From NCBI RefSeq assembly GCF_031454155.1, contig NZ_JAVDQG010000004.1:248001-312000 (forward strand): a DNA stretch of 64,000 bases, written 5' to 3'. Below, in pieces: positions 1 through 8,147 of the stretch. The DNA is from Desmospora profundinema. GTDB lineage: Bacteria; Bacillota; Bacilli; Thermoactinomycetales; DSM-45169. How positions within the stretch are numbered: the first letter of the stretch is position 1; each line of letters opens with the position of its first letter. The position numbers were made by a program, and so were the translations under genes. The notes under the pieces are model-generated. The model had not been told where the DNA came from, did not search any database, and saw nothing but the letters and a program-made list of their open reading frames with translations.

Positions 1-1
1 A

Positions 2-364
2 TACCATCGTCCCACGGCTTGGATCGGCTCCTTCGTAATCGGAGCTTTATCGGGTTTGTTCGGGATCGGGGGCGGTTCGCTGCTGGTGCCGATGATGGTG
101 CTCCTGTTTCAGTTTCCGGCCCATGTGGCCACCGCCACGTCCATGTTCGTCATCTTTCTGTCATCCATTCTTGGCTCCGCCACCCATTTGATTCAAGGAA
201 ACATCGATTGGATGGCGGTTTTATTGATTGCCCCCGGCGCATGGTTTGGCGGGCAGCTGGGTGCATGGATCTCCGAGCGGATGAGCAGTCATGCACTCTT
301 AATTGGTCTTCGGATCGCCATCTTGGTAGTAGCCGTTCGCATGATTCTGGAAGGAGTCGGATAA
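2..364 (+). CDS. TSUP-family anion permease (TauE/SafE-like), C-terminal part
   Basis: The reading frame is open from the left window edge, so this is the 3' part of a longer gene (family members are usually about 240-270 residues). The visible 120 residues contain hydrophobic helices and the glycine-rich FGIGGGSLLVP motif that starts each repeat of the TSUP (sulfite exporter TauE/SafE) family, so this is the second repeat. The protein is a cytoplasmic-membrane transporter, probably for a sulfur-containing or organic anion; the substrate cannot be read from sequence. In Bacillus subtilis a TSUP gene (yunE) lies beside yunD and yunC, both of which occur here, which supports a YunE-like assignment. 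Confidence 0.85.
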   Translation, partial: YHRPTAWIGSFVIGALSGLFGIGGGSLLVPMMVLLFQFPAHVATATSMFVIFLSSILGSATHLIQGNIDWMAVLLIAPGAWFGGQLGAWISERMSSHALLIGLRIAILVVAVRMILEGVG

Positions 365-494
365 GGGTATCCGATCATTTTGTACAAGCTCTCGCCTCGA
401 TCACGTTTATTGCAGCCGGCCACAACCCGCAGGCTTATGGATAGGGACTGTTTATCGGAACCAACCAAGAATAGCCCTTTTATAGAGCGATAAT

Positions 495-574
495 GGAGAG
501 AGGGCTTCACCTGAAGGGAAGATGTCCTTCCAGGATGACCATTTAAAGGGGCTTTGCCCGAAGGGAGGATGCTG
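495..574 (+). repeat. Two copies of the 48-49 bp hairpin-SD repeat upstream of yunD
   Basis: Two imperfect units lie in tandem, one from about 497 (GGCTTCACC then GAAGGGA) and one from about 546 (GGGGCTTTGCCC then GAAGGGAGG). The second unit ends in the Shine-Dalgarno sequence of the metallophosphatase gene. Related units occur at 11242-11272 (minus strand), 16365-16470, 17236-17266, 17689-17732, 17949-18030 and 24047-24081. Bases 365-494 hold nothing else I recognise. Confidence 0.7.
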
Positions 575-2005
575 GTGAGTCGAACGACCCGCCTTCATAT
601 CATACATACCAACGATATCCACAGTCACTTTGAGGCGATGCCCCGGATTCACCGGTTGGTGACCCAACTGCGGCGGAAATGCCGGGATCGAGGAGAGGCC
701 TGTTGGCTTCTGGATATCGGTGATCATATGGATCGGTTTTCAGTGGAAACGGAAGGAACCGGCGGGTTGGCCAACCGACACGTGTTGGAGGCAGCCGCGT
801 ATGATTTCATGACGTTGGGAAATAACGAATTGCTTACCTTTTCCAAGGAGGAGCTGAACCGGCTGTTTGGGGATGCCCCATTTCAAGTCTTGGCCGCCAA
901 TGTTGCCGATATTGCTGAAAGTCAGCCCGATTGGATCCAACCATGGGCGGTTCGGGAGTGGGACGGTTTTCGCGTCGCCTTTACAGGGGTTACGATCTCT
1001 TTTGCTGAATTCTACCGGCTGTTGGGATGGGAGGTGGAAGATCCGATCCGTGTATTGGCGAAGCAGGTGCCCCGCTTGCGCCGGGAAGCAGATGCGGTCG
1101 TGGTGCTTTCCCATCTGGGATTGGGAAACGATCGAAGCTTGGCCCAGGCGGTGCCGGGAATCGATGTGATCATGGGGGCTCACACCCATCACCTGTTGGA
1201 GAAACCGGAACGGGTGGGAGACACCTGGATCGCTGCAGCCGGAAAGTTTGGAGGGCATGTGGGGCATCTCACATTGGAATGGGTACCGGCATCCCGTCGG
1301 TTGGCAGTATCGGGCCGGGTTTTTCCGGTGTCGGACGTCCCGCCTGATCCAACCGTTTCCCAGCGGATCGAAGAAGACCGGATAAAGGCGGAGCGGGCTT
1401 TATCCCATCCCATCATCCACCTGGATCACGATTTGGTGATTGATTGGTATACGGAATCGCCGTTGGGAAATTTGTTGGCCGACGGGTTGCTGGATTGGGT
1501 GGAAGCGGAATGTGCGCTGGTCAACGCCGGACAGCTGCTGGGAAGTTTGGAGGCGGGACCCGTCACACGCGGCCGCATCCATCAAATCTGCCCCCATCCC
1601 ATCAATCCGTGTGGAATGGACCTACCGGGTGCGATTATCCAAAAAACCTTGGAAGAGTCTCTCCTCCAGGGGGTACAACAAAAAGAAATCCGCGGCTTCG
1701 GGTTTCGGGGCCGACGCTTGGGAATGATGAACGTGGCCGGAATCGAGGTAGTCCATGATCCGGACGCCAGCTCAACCCCACGCATCCGGGAGATCCGAAT
1801 CGCGGGTGAACCGCTGCAGCCGGACCGGTTGTACCGGGTGGCCACCATCGATATGTTTACCTTTGGGATCGGATATGAAGAGATCCAGAAAGGGACGGGC
1901 CTCCGCTTTTATCTGCCTGAGCTTTTACGGGATGTGATCGCCCATCATCTCACCGTTCCGGGGGCACCTGCACGGGCGCAAAAGCCGCGCTGGCACCAGG
2001 TGTGA
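575..2005 (+). CDS. yunD: YunD-like metallophosphatase / 5'-nucleotidase
   Basis: The 476-residue product begins with the calcineurin-type metallophosphatase motif HTNDIHSHFEAM, followed by DIGDHMD, GNNE and GAHTHH, the metal-ligand blocks of the UshA/5'-nucleotidase superfamily. The C-terminal half matches the 5'-nucleotidase C domain. There is no signal peptide, as in cytoplasmic YunD. GTG at 575 is preferred because AAGGGAGG at 561-568 lies six bases upstream; ATG at 569 would touch the SD. The gene is close to a TSUP permease and about 2 kb from yunC, reproducing a Bacillus neighbourhood. Likely reaction: hydrolysis of nucleotide or sugar-nucleotide phosphoesters; the substrate is unknown. 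Confidence 0.88.
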   Translation: MSRTTRLHIIHTNDIHSHFEAMPRIHRLVTQLRRKCRDRGEACWLLDIGDHMDRFSVETEGTGGLANRHVLEAAAYDFMTLGNNELLTFSKEELNRLFGDAPFQVLAANVADIAESQPDWIQPWAVREWDGFRVAFTGVTISFAEFYRLLGWEVEDPIRVLAKQVPRLRREADAVVVLSHLGLGNDRSLAQAVPGIDVIMGAHTHHLLEKPERVGDTWIAAAGKFGGHVGHLTLEWVPASRRLAVSGRVFPVSDVPPDPTVSQRIEEDRIKAERALSHPIIHLDHDLVIDWYTESPLGNLLADGLLDWVEAECALVNAGQLLGSLEAGPVTRGRIHQICPHPINPCGMDLPGAIIQKTLEESLLQGVQQKEIRGFGFRGRRLGMMNVAGIEVVHDPDASSTPRIREIRIAGEPLQPDRLYRVATIDMFTFGIGYEEIQKGTGLRFYLPELLRDVIAHHLTVPGAPARAQKPRWHQV

Positions 2006-2006
2006 G

Positions 2007-2118
2007 AAGGAAGGTTTGTTTCTTCGGAGGAGTCGACTCTGCCACGCGTAGCGAGACCTGGTGAGTGCATGGAGCGGAGATGAAAAACCAAGCCGACTGA
2101 TTTGCTTAGGGTAAAGCG
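2007..2118. repeat. Family A MITE-like repeat, truncated copy
   Basis: This stretch matches the interior of the family A elements at 23831-24046, 59367-59526 and 62204-62408, including GAGTCGACTCTGCCACGC and AACCAAGCCGACTGA. Both terminal inverted repeats are missing and the central module is partly deleted. It fills the gap between convergent yunD and the QueT-like gene, where a terminator would be expected. Confidence 0.75.
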
Positions 2119-2124
2119 TTATGG

Positions 2125-2607
2125 TTATCGGTCGGTTCGGACCCCGGGAATTTGATTGCGAACCCGCCGCAGGAGATAGAGAAAGGGAAGCCCCAATCCA
2201 TAACAGACGATTGTCTGTCCCAGCCCCACATACAGCATGGCGGCGGGTACAGCAATGGGCAGTCCGCTGACGGTTCCCAGTAAAATCCCGATGATGACGG
2301 CATTGACCAGTACCGGCGGGAGGGGGGCCAGCCAAGGCTTGGGCATCCGGTATGTGAGCCAAGCGGCGATCAGGGAGGCCAAACTCCCGAAAATCACGTC
2401 ATAAAAGCCCACGGGGCTGAATAAATTGGCCGCTGCCGCTCCGATAAACAGGCCGGGGATCGCCAGCGGCGTCAGATACGGCAAAACGGTCAAACTCTCT
2501 GCAATACGAAACTGGACAGGCCCATAAGACAGTGGGGCAAATGCCAGCGTGACAACGGCATAAACCGCCGCAATCATGGCCACAGTCGTCAGATAGCGGG
2601 CGGACAT
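2125..2607 (-). CDS. queT: QueT-family queuosine-precursor transporter
   Basis: The 160-residue product is almost entirely hydrophobic, with five to six helices, and matches the QueT family, whose members are thought to be the substrate-binding S component of an ECF transporter for a queuosine precursor such as preQ1. Family-typical features are the N-terminal AAVYAVVTLAFAPLSYGPVQ and FRIAESLTVLPY. ATG at 2607 is chosen because AAAGGAG lies 11 bases upstream; the GTG at 2619 would overlap that SD. I looked for a preQ1 riboswitch in the leader (2608-2750) and did not find one. No ECF energizing genes are nearby, as is common for group II ECF S components. Confidence 0.85.
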   Translation of the reverse strand: MSARYLTTVAMIAAVYAVVTLAFAPLSYGPVQFRIAESLTVLPYLTPLAIPGLFIGAAAANLFSPVGFYDVIFGSLASLIAAWLTYRMPKPWLAPLPPVLVNAVIIGILLGTVSGLPIAVPAAMLYVGLGQTIVCYGLGLPFLYLLRRVRNQIPGVRTDR

Positions 2608-2749
2608 GGATGGATGCACTCCTTTCGCGATGGCGTTAGTATATCCGTTGGATCGATTTCGGTTTCATCGGACACGTTATAGACAATTGAAGTGGCCTGG
2701 ACGTCTATAAGGTCAAACAGGAAGCAAGGATAGAGGAGGAGCAAGGGAC

Positions 2750-3004
2750 ATGCGTTTTGTTGACGACATCTATTCATTATACCGGGAACAACTGGAGGAC
2801 GACGAAGAGAATGCGATTTCCGTCGTGCTCAACATCCTGGAGGACCAAACCCGTCAGGATATGATGACCTTGATTGAAGGGATGGAAGACGAGGAGGTCA
2901 TCCAGATGGTGGGGGTGTATCTGGTCGAGATGCTGAAAATGAAAATGGCCCAGGATGATAACATGGATGAAGAGTCTTTTATCCACCGTCCCCGCTATCA
3001 TTGA
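2750..3004 (+). CDS. Small acidic cytosolic protein, DUF6154-like
   Basis: This 84-residue protein is rich in Asp and Glu, helical in character and without membrane segments. It is preceded by AGGAGGAG about ten bases before ATG. The opening MRFVDDIYSLYRE pattern fits my recollection of the DUF6154 family of Bacillales small proteins, whose function is unknown; I am only moderately sure of the family. It reads toward uppP, is divergent from the QueT-like gene, and shares a short AT-rich promoter region with it. Confidence 0.75.
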   Translation: MRFVDDIYSLYREQLEDDEENAISVVLNILEDQTRQDMMTLIEGMEDEEVIQMVGVYLVEMLKMKMAQDDNMDEESFIHRPRYH

Positions 3005-3102
3005 ATCTTTTGTAAAGATGGTTTTCATCCCTTTTCACTTCCCGTCCCCCTGTTCTACAATAAGAGAGTCTGCCAAGATTGAGAGAGAGGATGGGCAAAA
3101 AC

Positions 3103-3915
3103 ATGGGAGCATGGGTGGAAGCCATTTTGTTGGGTTTGGTGCAAGGGTTGACCGAGTTTTTGCCGATCAGCAGCTCGGCACACCTTGTGATTGCCGAAAC
3201 GTTTTTAGGTGTGGAGGAACCAGGTCTTACGTTTGAACTGCTGCTTCATTTCGGTTCGCTGCTGGCCGTGTTCGTTTTTTATTGGAGAGACATCATTCAG
3301 ATTATCCGCGCATTTTTTACTTATCCGTTTACCCGCCGCCCGGAAGATCGGACGGAGTTTAAGTTTGGTGTGTTTCTGTTAATCAGTACGTTTATTACCG
3401 GTGTGTTATATGTTCTGTTCGGAGATGTTTTGGCCATATACGCCAAATCCCTCACGGTGATCGCCGTCATGTTGTTTTTGACCGGGGTGTTCCTGTGGTT
3501 CATCGACGGAGCGGAAGGGCGAAAAAAAGAGGGAGACTTGAAAACGTCGGATTCCCTCATTATCGGTGCCGCTCAAGGGTTGGCCCTGTTACCGGGGATT
3601 TCCCGCTCCGGTGCGACGGTGGTGGCTGCCCTGATGTGCGGTTTGGACAAGAAGACAGCCTTGCGTTACTCCTTTATCCTGGCGGTGCCGATTATCGGTG
3701 GCGGCGCCATTCTGGAAGGGATGGAACTGCTTCAAACCGGTGGCGCCTACTTCGATCCGGGTCCGTATATCACTGCGATTGTGGTCTCTTTCCTGTCCGC
3801 CCTGCTGGGGATCAAGTGGTTTATGAACCTGATGGAGCGGGTCCGTCTACGCCCCTTTGCCCTCTACTGCTGGGCCGTTTCCGGGGGCTTGCTCCTGTAC
3901 ACCTTCTTCGGATAA
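3103..3915 (+). CDS. uppP: Undecaprenyl-diphosphatase UppP (BacA)
   Basis: The 270-residue integral membrane protein removes a phosphate from undecaprenyl pyrophosphate, recycling the lipid carrier for peptidoglycan and teichoic acid synthesis. Diagnostic motifs are QGLTEFLPISSSAHL near the N terminus and PGISRSGATV in the second half, which supply catalytic Glu, Ser and Arg residues. The family normally starts just before the EAILLG helix, so ATG at 3103 is preferred. ATG at 3091 directly abuts the GAGAGAGG sequence and TTG at 3079 would add residues atypical of the family. Bacitracin resistance can follow from overexpression in other species. Confidence 0.95.
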   Translation: MGAWVEAILLGLVQGLTEFLPISSSAHLVIAETFLGVEEPGLTFELLLHFGSLLAVFVFYWRDIIQIIRAFFTYPFTRRPEDRTEFKFGVFLLISTFITGVLYVLFGDVLAIYAKSLTVIAVMLFLTGVFLWFIDGAEGRKKEGDLKTSDSLIIGAAQGLALLPGISRSGATVVAALMCGLDKKTALRYSFILAVPIIGGGAILEGMELLQTGGAYFDPGPYITAIVVSFLSALLGIKWFMNLMERVRLRPFALYCWAVSGGLLLYTFFG

Positions 3916-3981
3916 CCCGCACTCCTTTTCCCTTCCCGTCATAAGGTGGTATCGTACGAGACTGGGTTGGGAGGGATCGGT

Positions 3982-4284
3982 TTGGTTCAACTACAGCCGA
4001 TGAAGGTGGAGGGTCACACCGTATTGGGGATCGAGGTAAAGCTCCCGAAGACCAATCTGTTGGTGATCACCACCGACAAGGGATACATCATGTGTGGAGC
4101 TTTAGATGTGGGCCTACTTAATGAGAAATTGGCCGATCGCCAAATCGTGGCCGGCCGGGCCGTCGGGGTTCGGACATTGTCCGATCTGTTGGAGGCCCCG
4201 CTGGAGATGGTGACCCTGGAAGGGGAAGCGATGGGCATCAAAGCCGGCATGCGCGGACGGGATGCCTTGTTGAAGATGTTGTGA
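3982..4284 (+). CDS. yunC: YunC-like DUF1805 protein
   Basis: The 100-residue soluble protein belongs to the DUF1805/YunC family; the block KGYIMCGALDVGLLNEKL followed by IVAGRAVGVRT is characteristic. Function is unknown. TTG at 3982 is the best start: GGGAGGG at 3969-3975 lies six bases upstream, and starting there gives the usual family length and N terminus. The gene ends at a strong hairpin terminator. Co-occurrence with yunD and a TSUP gene mirrors the Bacillus yun cluster. Confidence 0.88.
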   Translation: MVQLQPMKVEGHTVLGIEVKLPKTNLLVITTDKGYIMCGALDVGLLNEKLADRQIVAGRAVGVRTLSDLLEAPLEMVTLEGEAMGIKAGMRGRDALLKML

Positions 4285-4292
4285 GGGGATGC

Positions 4293-4321
4293 GCCCTGGC
4301 CGATCTGGCCGGGGCTTTTTG
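4293..4321 (+). terminator. Rho-independent terminator of yunC
   Basis: GCCCTGGCC pairs with GGCCGGGGC (one G-U pair) across a five-base loop and is followed by a run of five T. Confidence 0.85.
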
Positions 4322-4401
4322 TATTCTGGGAGGGGGACTGAGGTCATGTCACCCGTGACGGGGTAGCATTAAATGATCGACTCCGGTATATCAAAAGAAT
4401 C

Positions 4402-4424
4402 GCCGCCTAAGGGGCGGCTTTCTC
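4402..4424. terminator. Hairpin terminator between yunC and the downstream minus-strand gene
   Basis: GCCGCC (4402-4407) pairs with GGCGGC (4413-4418). T-rich tracts follow on both strands, so it may serve the minus-strand gene ending at 4444 as well as read-through from yunC. Confidence 0.6.
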
Positions 4425-4443
4425 ACGGGTTCTTATGAAGCAA

Positions 4444-4911
4444 TCAGTCTTTGCGTTTTTCTCTAGCGATATCCGGTCCTTTACCCTTTCCCTTTTCCCC
4501 CGGTTTTGAAGGCTCCGGGTCGGATGAGGAGGACGTGTTTTTCTCTTTGTCGCTGGAAGCGGTGTTGGGATTGGATGGGGATCCGGATGGAGGAGCGGGA
4601 TCGGATGATTGTTCCTGCCCCTCGGATTCCGTTTGGGAAACGACGTCTTCGTCATCCTTTTGATCGGTTGGTTCTTCATCATCGAAGAAAGCGGGTGATT
4701 CGTCGTTATCCTCTGCAGGGGGATTCCAATCGGCAGAGGAGGGGCTTTCCTGGTCACGGGATGTTGGAGTGTTGTCGGTCAGAAATACGCTGACGGATAT
4801 CCAACTAATCAGTGCAACGATAGAAAAAATACCGAGACCCCCGTATACCTTTCTCTTCTGTTGGTGGCGAATTTCCTCAAGCGTTTGTTTGCGACTCAGT
4901 CCGTCTTCCAC
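4444..4911 (-). CDS. Single-pass membrane protein with acidic disordered tail
   Basis: The 155-residue product has a charged N terminus of about 20 residues, one predicted transmembrane helix (roughly residues 25-45, GLGIFSIVALISWISVSVFL) and a long low-complexity tail rich in Asp, Glu, Ser and Pro that ends in Lys/Gly repeats. GTG at 4911 is chosen because AAAGGGGG lies six bases upstream; the upstream GTG at 4932 has no SD. I do not recognise a family. The shape suggests a type II membrane protein with an unstructured extracytoplasmic domain. Confidence 0.65.
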   Translation of the reverse strand: MEDGLSRKQTLEEIRHQQKRKVYGGLGIFSIVALISWISVSVFLTDNTPTSRDQESPSSADWNPPAEDNDESPAFFDDEEPTDQKDDEDVVSQTESEGQEQSSDPAPPSGSPSNPNTASSDKEKNTSSSSDPEPSKPGEKGKGKGPDIAREKRKD

Positions 4912-5215
4912 GGAGCGCCCCCTTTCTGTCACAGGTGCATCCGGGTTGGCCCGGGTCGAAGAATGGATAAACAGGACTTCATACGGCTAAGTATATCAGG
5001 AAAAAACGCTTTCAAACATAAGCATATCGCGAGGTTAGAACGGGGTCAAACCGAGGAGTCGCGATTCAGTGTGAGGACGTTTTGTGAGTGAAGTAACCGA
5101 TGACGAGAATGGTTCCAACGTCGATTCAAAACAAAAAACAGGGCATCACCCCGTTTTTTAAGACCATCATAATCGTTCCTAATTATTGTAATCGGAAACA
5201 GAGGGTTCAAGTGGA

Positions 5216-5512
5216 CTACTTTTTATCGACAACTTGTGTAAATACCTTTACCGTTCTATGGGTGACAAAAGCAATAAAAAACGTAGCGACAAAAACGATG
5301 ACCATCAGCAATAAGTAACTTGAATTGATGAAGAAGGAAAAAGAAGTTTCTTTTATATTCAAAACAATGGTGTTAAACAATAACTCCTTTTTTCCTGAGC
5401 CGACATCCTCGGAGAAGAGGTGGTAGAACAGGGCACCGACAGAGACAAAAGGAAGAACGATAAAACTGAATATGCAAGACAATATCAGCGATTTTTTAGC
5501 GGATTTTGCCAT
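5216..5512 (-). CDS. Small two-helix membrane protein, paralogue of the gene at 10972-11241
   Basis: This 98-residue protein has two transmembrane helices (about residues 9-31 and 65-86) around a polar loop. It shares with the 89-residue product at 10972-11241 the blocks FYHLFS, LLFNT, SFSF, YLLLM and VFVATF, so the two are paralogues. GGGAG sits about ten bases before ATG. Downstream of it (4912-5215) I see nothing. The paralogue closes a peptide/ABC/protease cluster, so this copy may be an orphan immunity or accessory protein; that is inference. I know no named family. Confidence 0.7.
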   Translation of the reverse strand: MAKSAKKSLILSCIFSFIVLPFVSVGALFYHLFSEDVGSGKKELLFNTIVLNIKETSFSFFINSSYLLLMVIVFVATFFIAFVTHRTVKVFTQVVDKK

Positions 5513-5869
5513 GAGATCACACTCCCATATTTAATGAATGAAGGTAATTCAATTTAAAACGACTTAACAATAGACAATCAACCATTATGCTGAAATCCCT
5601 TTGTGCATTCGCAAATAAAAAAGCTGTTTCATTTACGACCGAGGATCAAATGTAAGATAAATAAATTTCCAGTTAAATTATTTAGGGATACTCTAATATT
5701 TAAAGTAATTACTGTCAATGAATTTGTGTTATAAAAAATTAGACACTGATCGATGTTTTTTAATACGGGGAAGGCATATTTTTTTACGTACTTTTGACTA
5801 ATTCTGATATTCATTATGAAAAACGAAATGGAAAGAATATTAATTGCTTGATGTTTGAACAAAGGAAAA

Positions 5870-5883
5870 ACGCCCACAGGCGT
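5870..5883 (-). terminator. Terminator downstream of the XRE/TPR regulator
   Basis: On the minus strand ACGCC-TGTG-GGCGT is followed by TTTTTCC. It lies about 120 bases past the regulator stop codon, leaving room for a very short cistron. Bases 5513-5869 are AT-rich; I see no supportable gene there. Confidence 0.65.
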
Positions 5884-5939
5884 CAGGTGTTAACTGGGTC
5901 ACATACGATATCTTTGAATCGACGAAATAACTTAAGCAT
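5883..5939 (-). CDS. Candidate 18-residue peptide ORF downstream of the regulator
   Basis: An ATG-started frame encodes MLKLFRRFKDIVCDPVNT and stops just before the terminator hairpin, 62 bases after the regulator stop codon. RRNPP regulators are often followed by a short pheromone gene, which is the only reason to list it. No convincing Shine-Dalgarno sequence precedes the ATG and the peptide lacks an obvious signal sequence. An overlapping TTG-started frame (5840-5983) is an alternative but runs through the terminator. Treat it as a lead, not a gene call. Confidence 0.2.
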   Translation of the reverse strand: MLKLFRRFKDIVCDPVNT

Positions 5940-6001
5940 GAAGTAGCGGCAGAAAGAGAAGCTATTACAGTAAAAGCTTGCAAGGTGGAAATAAAAGCTT
6001 C

Positions 6002-7288
6002 TTATTCTACTTCATCGAATCGTATATGATTAACAAATTCCTTCTCATCTAGTTTTTCTCCACATTGAGCAAGGCGGAACAAAATTTTATATTCTTTTTT
6101 TCTAAGACCGTGCTTTTTGGTAAAAACATAAGCCTTTTTGTATTGTTCAGTTGCTGACCGTATACCCTCTATTCTCCTTAAGCAATCTCCCATTGCTATG
6201 TGAGCTTGAATCAATCTCGGTGCATCGTCTGCTTCTGTCGCGTTCTGAATGGCGTTTTGAATGGTTTCTTTTGCTTCATCCCATCTTTCTTGATGCATGA
6301 ACAGTTTTCCCAACCACACGTACGTTCTTGTTCTTACCCTTGGGTTGGTAACCAGATGTTCCGCATCCAGCGCAGAATAAAAACAGGCTTCCGCTTTATC
6401 CCACTGCCCTTTTACCGTATAGATCATCCCCAGCATGGACCAAAGCTCAAACACCCGATCATAGCTTTTATTACGAATGGCCAACTCTAACCCCTGTTCC
6501 GCAAACGCAATCGCTGAGTCATTCATGTTGGACCGACGTAAAAATTCCGCACGTATCCAGTACATAGTCAGGAGAATATTAAGGTCTTTGATTTCCTCCA
6601 CGATGTCCCAAACTTCTTGGACACGATTTAATCCCTCGCCGATTCGACCCAACCTTTCCAAAAAAATTAGCTGATTGATGATCAACGATTGTTTGATGTA
6701 CTCCCTTTGTCCACCTTCAATAAAAGCATCCAATCCGCTCTCCGTAAACTCCAACGCCTTTTGGATGTCGTTTTGTTGAAAACAACACATCCCAATCTCC
6801 AGAAAGCTGGCGGCTTCAATGTTGTCGCGTTTATCGTACCCTTTTTGATTACAGAGATTGATGGCGGTATACAGCGCTCTTTCTGCTTTAACAAATTTCC
6901 GGAGCAGAAGCAATGATTTTCCCTTTACGAAATAACCTAAGGGCGCCAAGGGGTGATTGTCGGATAATTGCAAATCAGCCACCAGTTTGATGGCCTCGTC
7001 ATACTTTCCCAATCGCCAGACATATTCCGCACGGTTTAGCTGGAACTCGATCTCTTTTAACTCTTGTTGATCATCCAACAGGATTCCCGGAAGGTTTTTG
7101 ATTTCGAGGCTCAATTTTTTTAACAGATAACGGACTTTGTCAAATTTGACATGGGAAACACCCCGTTCGATATTGCTGATGGTTGCTACAGAGATGTTCT
7201 CATCTGCCAGATCCTCTAGTCTTAAATTTCGCTCTTTTCTTACCTTACGAATGGCTGATCCAATGTCATGAGTTCCCACTGTATCCAC
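6002..7288 (-). CDS. XRE-type regulator with TPR domain (RRNPP-like)
   Basis: The 428-residue protein has an N-terminal helix-turn-helix of the XRE type (about residues 10-65: IGSAIRKVRKERNLRLEDLAD then SVATISNIERG). The rest is tandem helical repeats of TPR type, with blocks such as YDEAIKLVADLQ, EAASFLEIGMCCF and DRVFELWSMLGMIYTVKGQWDKA. This architecture and length resemble NprR/PlcR/Rgg-like RRNPP regulators, whose TPR domain binds an imported oligopeptide and alters DNA binding. A cognate propeptide is not obvious; a weak candidate lies just downstream. A Fur-box-like palindrome lies about 150 bases upstream. The likely target may be the nearby two-helix membrane protein gene; this is inference. 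Confidence 0.85.
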   Translation of the reverse strand: MDTVGTHDIGSAIRKVRKERNLRLEDLADENISVATISNIERGVSHVKFDKVRYLLKKLSLEIKNLPGILLDDQQELKEIEFQLNRAEYVWRLGKYDEAIKLVADLQLSDNHPLAPLGYFVKGKSLLLLRKFVKAERALYTAINLCNQKGYDKRDNIEAASFLEIGMCCFQQNDIQKALEFTESGLDAFIEGGQREYIKQSLIINQLIFLERLGRIGEGLNRVQEVWDIVEEIKDLNILLTMYWIRAEFLRRSNMNDSAIAFAEQGLELAIRNKSYDRVFELWSMLGMIYTVKGQWDKAEACFYSALDAEHLVTNPRVRTRTYVWLGKLFMHQERWDEAKETIQNAIQNATEADDAPRLIQAHIAMGDCLRRIEGIRSATEQYKKAYVFTKKHGLRKKEYKILFRLAQCGEKLDEKEFVNHIRFDEVE

Positions 7289-7436
7289 TACATAGCCCCC
7301 TTGTATAAATTAGTGATCCCAAAACATTCTACTATAAAATCCTGTTATTGGGAATAGAGATTCGGTATATTTCATTACTGATTTCAAACTTATTATCCTT
7401 ATAGCCTGGATTTAAATCTTTATCAGACTAAAATCA

Positions 7437-7455
7437 GAAAATGATTATCATTATT
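7437..7455. promoter_or_regulatory. Fur-box-like palindrome
   Basis: GAAAATGATTATCATTATT differs from the classical 19-bp Fur consensus GATAATGATAATCATTATC at three positions. It lies between the divergent regulator (start 7288) and the plus-strand gene at 7788, and no iron gene is adjacent. The rest of 7290-7680 contains no gene I can support. Confidence 0.4.
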
Positions 7456-7689
7456 AAAAAAACAGTGTACTGATAAAGGTCAACACGTTCAAATCCGAAC
7501 CGTAAAGCCACAATCCTAGCCTCGTTCATTGAACCCATAGGGAAACTCCAGTATACTTAAAACCGTTACAGCTCCGATTGTTCTGGGTGGCAGCCCGATG
7601 GGGGTTGTGCTGAACCTCGGGAGCATGGTGCGGAAATCGATCTATCTGTCATTCTCATTTTTCGTCAATCATAGGGAGGGGCGGCGTGT

Positions 7690-7757
7690 GGCAACGAAAC
7701 GAAAACAGCCATACCGCTCCGGAATCTCACTTTACGGAATGGTTCAGACATATCCTA
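7690..7757. repeat. Family B MITE-like repeat, right-end remnant
   Basis: The stretch CAACGAAACGAAAACAGCC, a relative of ATCTCGCC-TACGGATTGTT, and the terminal CAGACATATCC-TA match the right part of the family B elements at 21156-21351 and 30437-30685. The left half is missing. The remnant ends about 30 bases before the start codon of the gene at 7788. Confidence 0.7.
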
Positions 7758-7787
7758 AAAGAAGAGAACGGGAGGAGAACAGCGCCG

Positions 7788-8129
7788 ATGTCAGCGTGGT
7801 ATGGACCCAGAGGAAGTGAAGCCCTGGCGGTTTCGCCCCGTTCATTGCAGTTGGTGGAATGTTATTTGGACGAAGTGGTAGGATCGAAACAGGCGACCAA
7901 AGCGGAGATCAAGTTGATGGGATACCTCGTTCGCCGATATCTGGGTTTGGGAGAGACTAAAAAGCAGCCCGGCCGGATTGCGGTGAAGGACTGGACCACG
8001 GAAGCGGGCCTGTCCCAATCGGAAGTGGACAAGGCCTTGGATAAATGTGTGGCACGGGGATGGATCGTCGTGGATGAAGGGACGCGTCCGGTATCCATCC
8101 GGGTGACGCTGCATTCGCAGCAGGATTGA
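7788..8129 (+). CDS. Hypothetical protein with possible winged-helix C terminus
   Basis: ATG at 7788 follows GGAGGAG with ten bases of spacing and gives 113 residues. The frame is open further upstream (to 7686), but that part is repeat-derived and is left out. The C-terminal half (AEIKLMGYLVRRYLG then WTTEAGLSQSEVDKALDKCVARGWIVV and a strand-like end) reads like a winged helix, but I cannot assign a family. It stands alone between a repeat remnant and a terminator. Confidence 0.65.
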   Translation: MSAWYGPRGSEALAVSPRSLQLVECYLDEVVGSKQATKAEIKLMGYLVRRYLGLGETKKQPGRIAVKDWTTEAGLSQSEVDKALDKCVARGWIVVDEGTRPVSIRVTLHSQQD

Positions 8130-8147
8130 TTTCCGGGGTGGTCTGCG

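Noticed and set aside
2608-2750. preQ1 riboswitch upstream of the QueT-like gene
   Set aside because: The conserved preQ1 core and A-rich tail are not present.
5629-5877. An 82-residue frame on the minus strand
   Set aside because: It starts inside the terminator hairpin, lacks a Shine-Dalgarno sequence and has only AT-rich low-complexity content.
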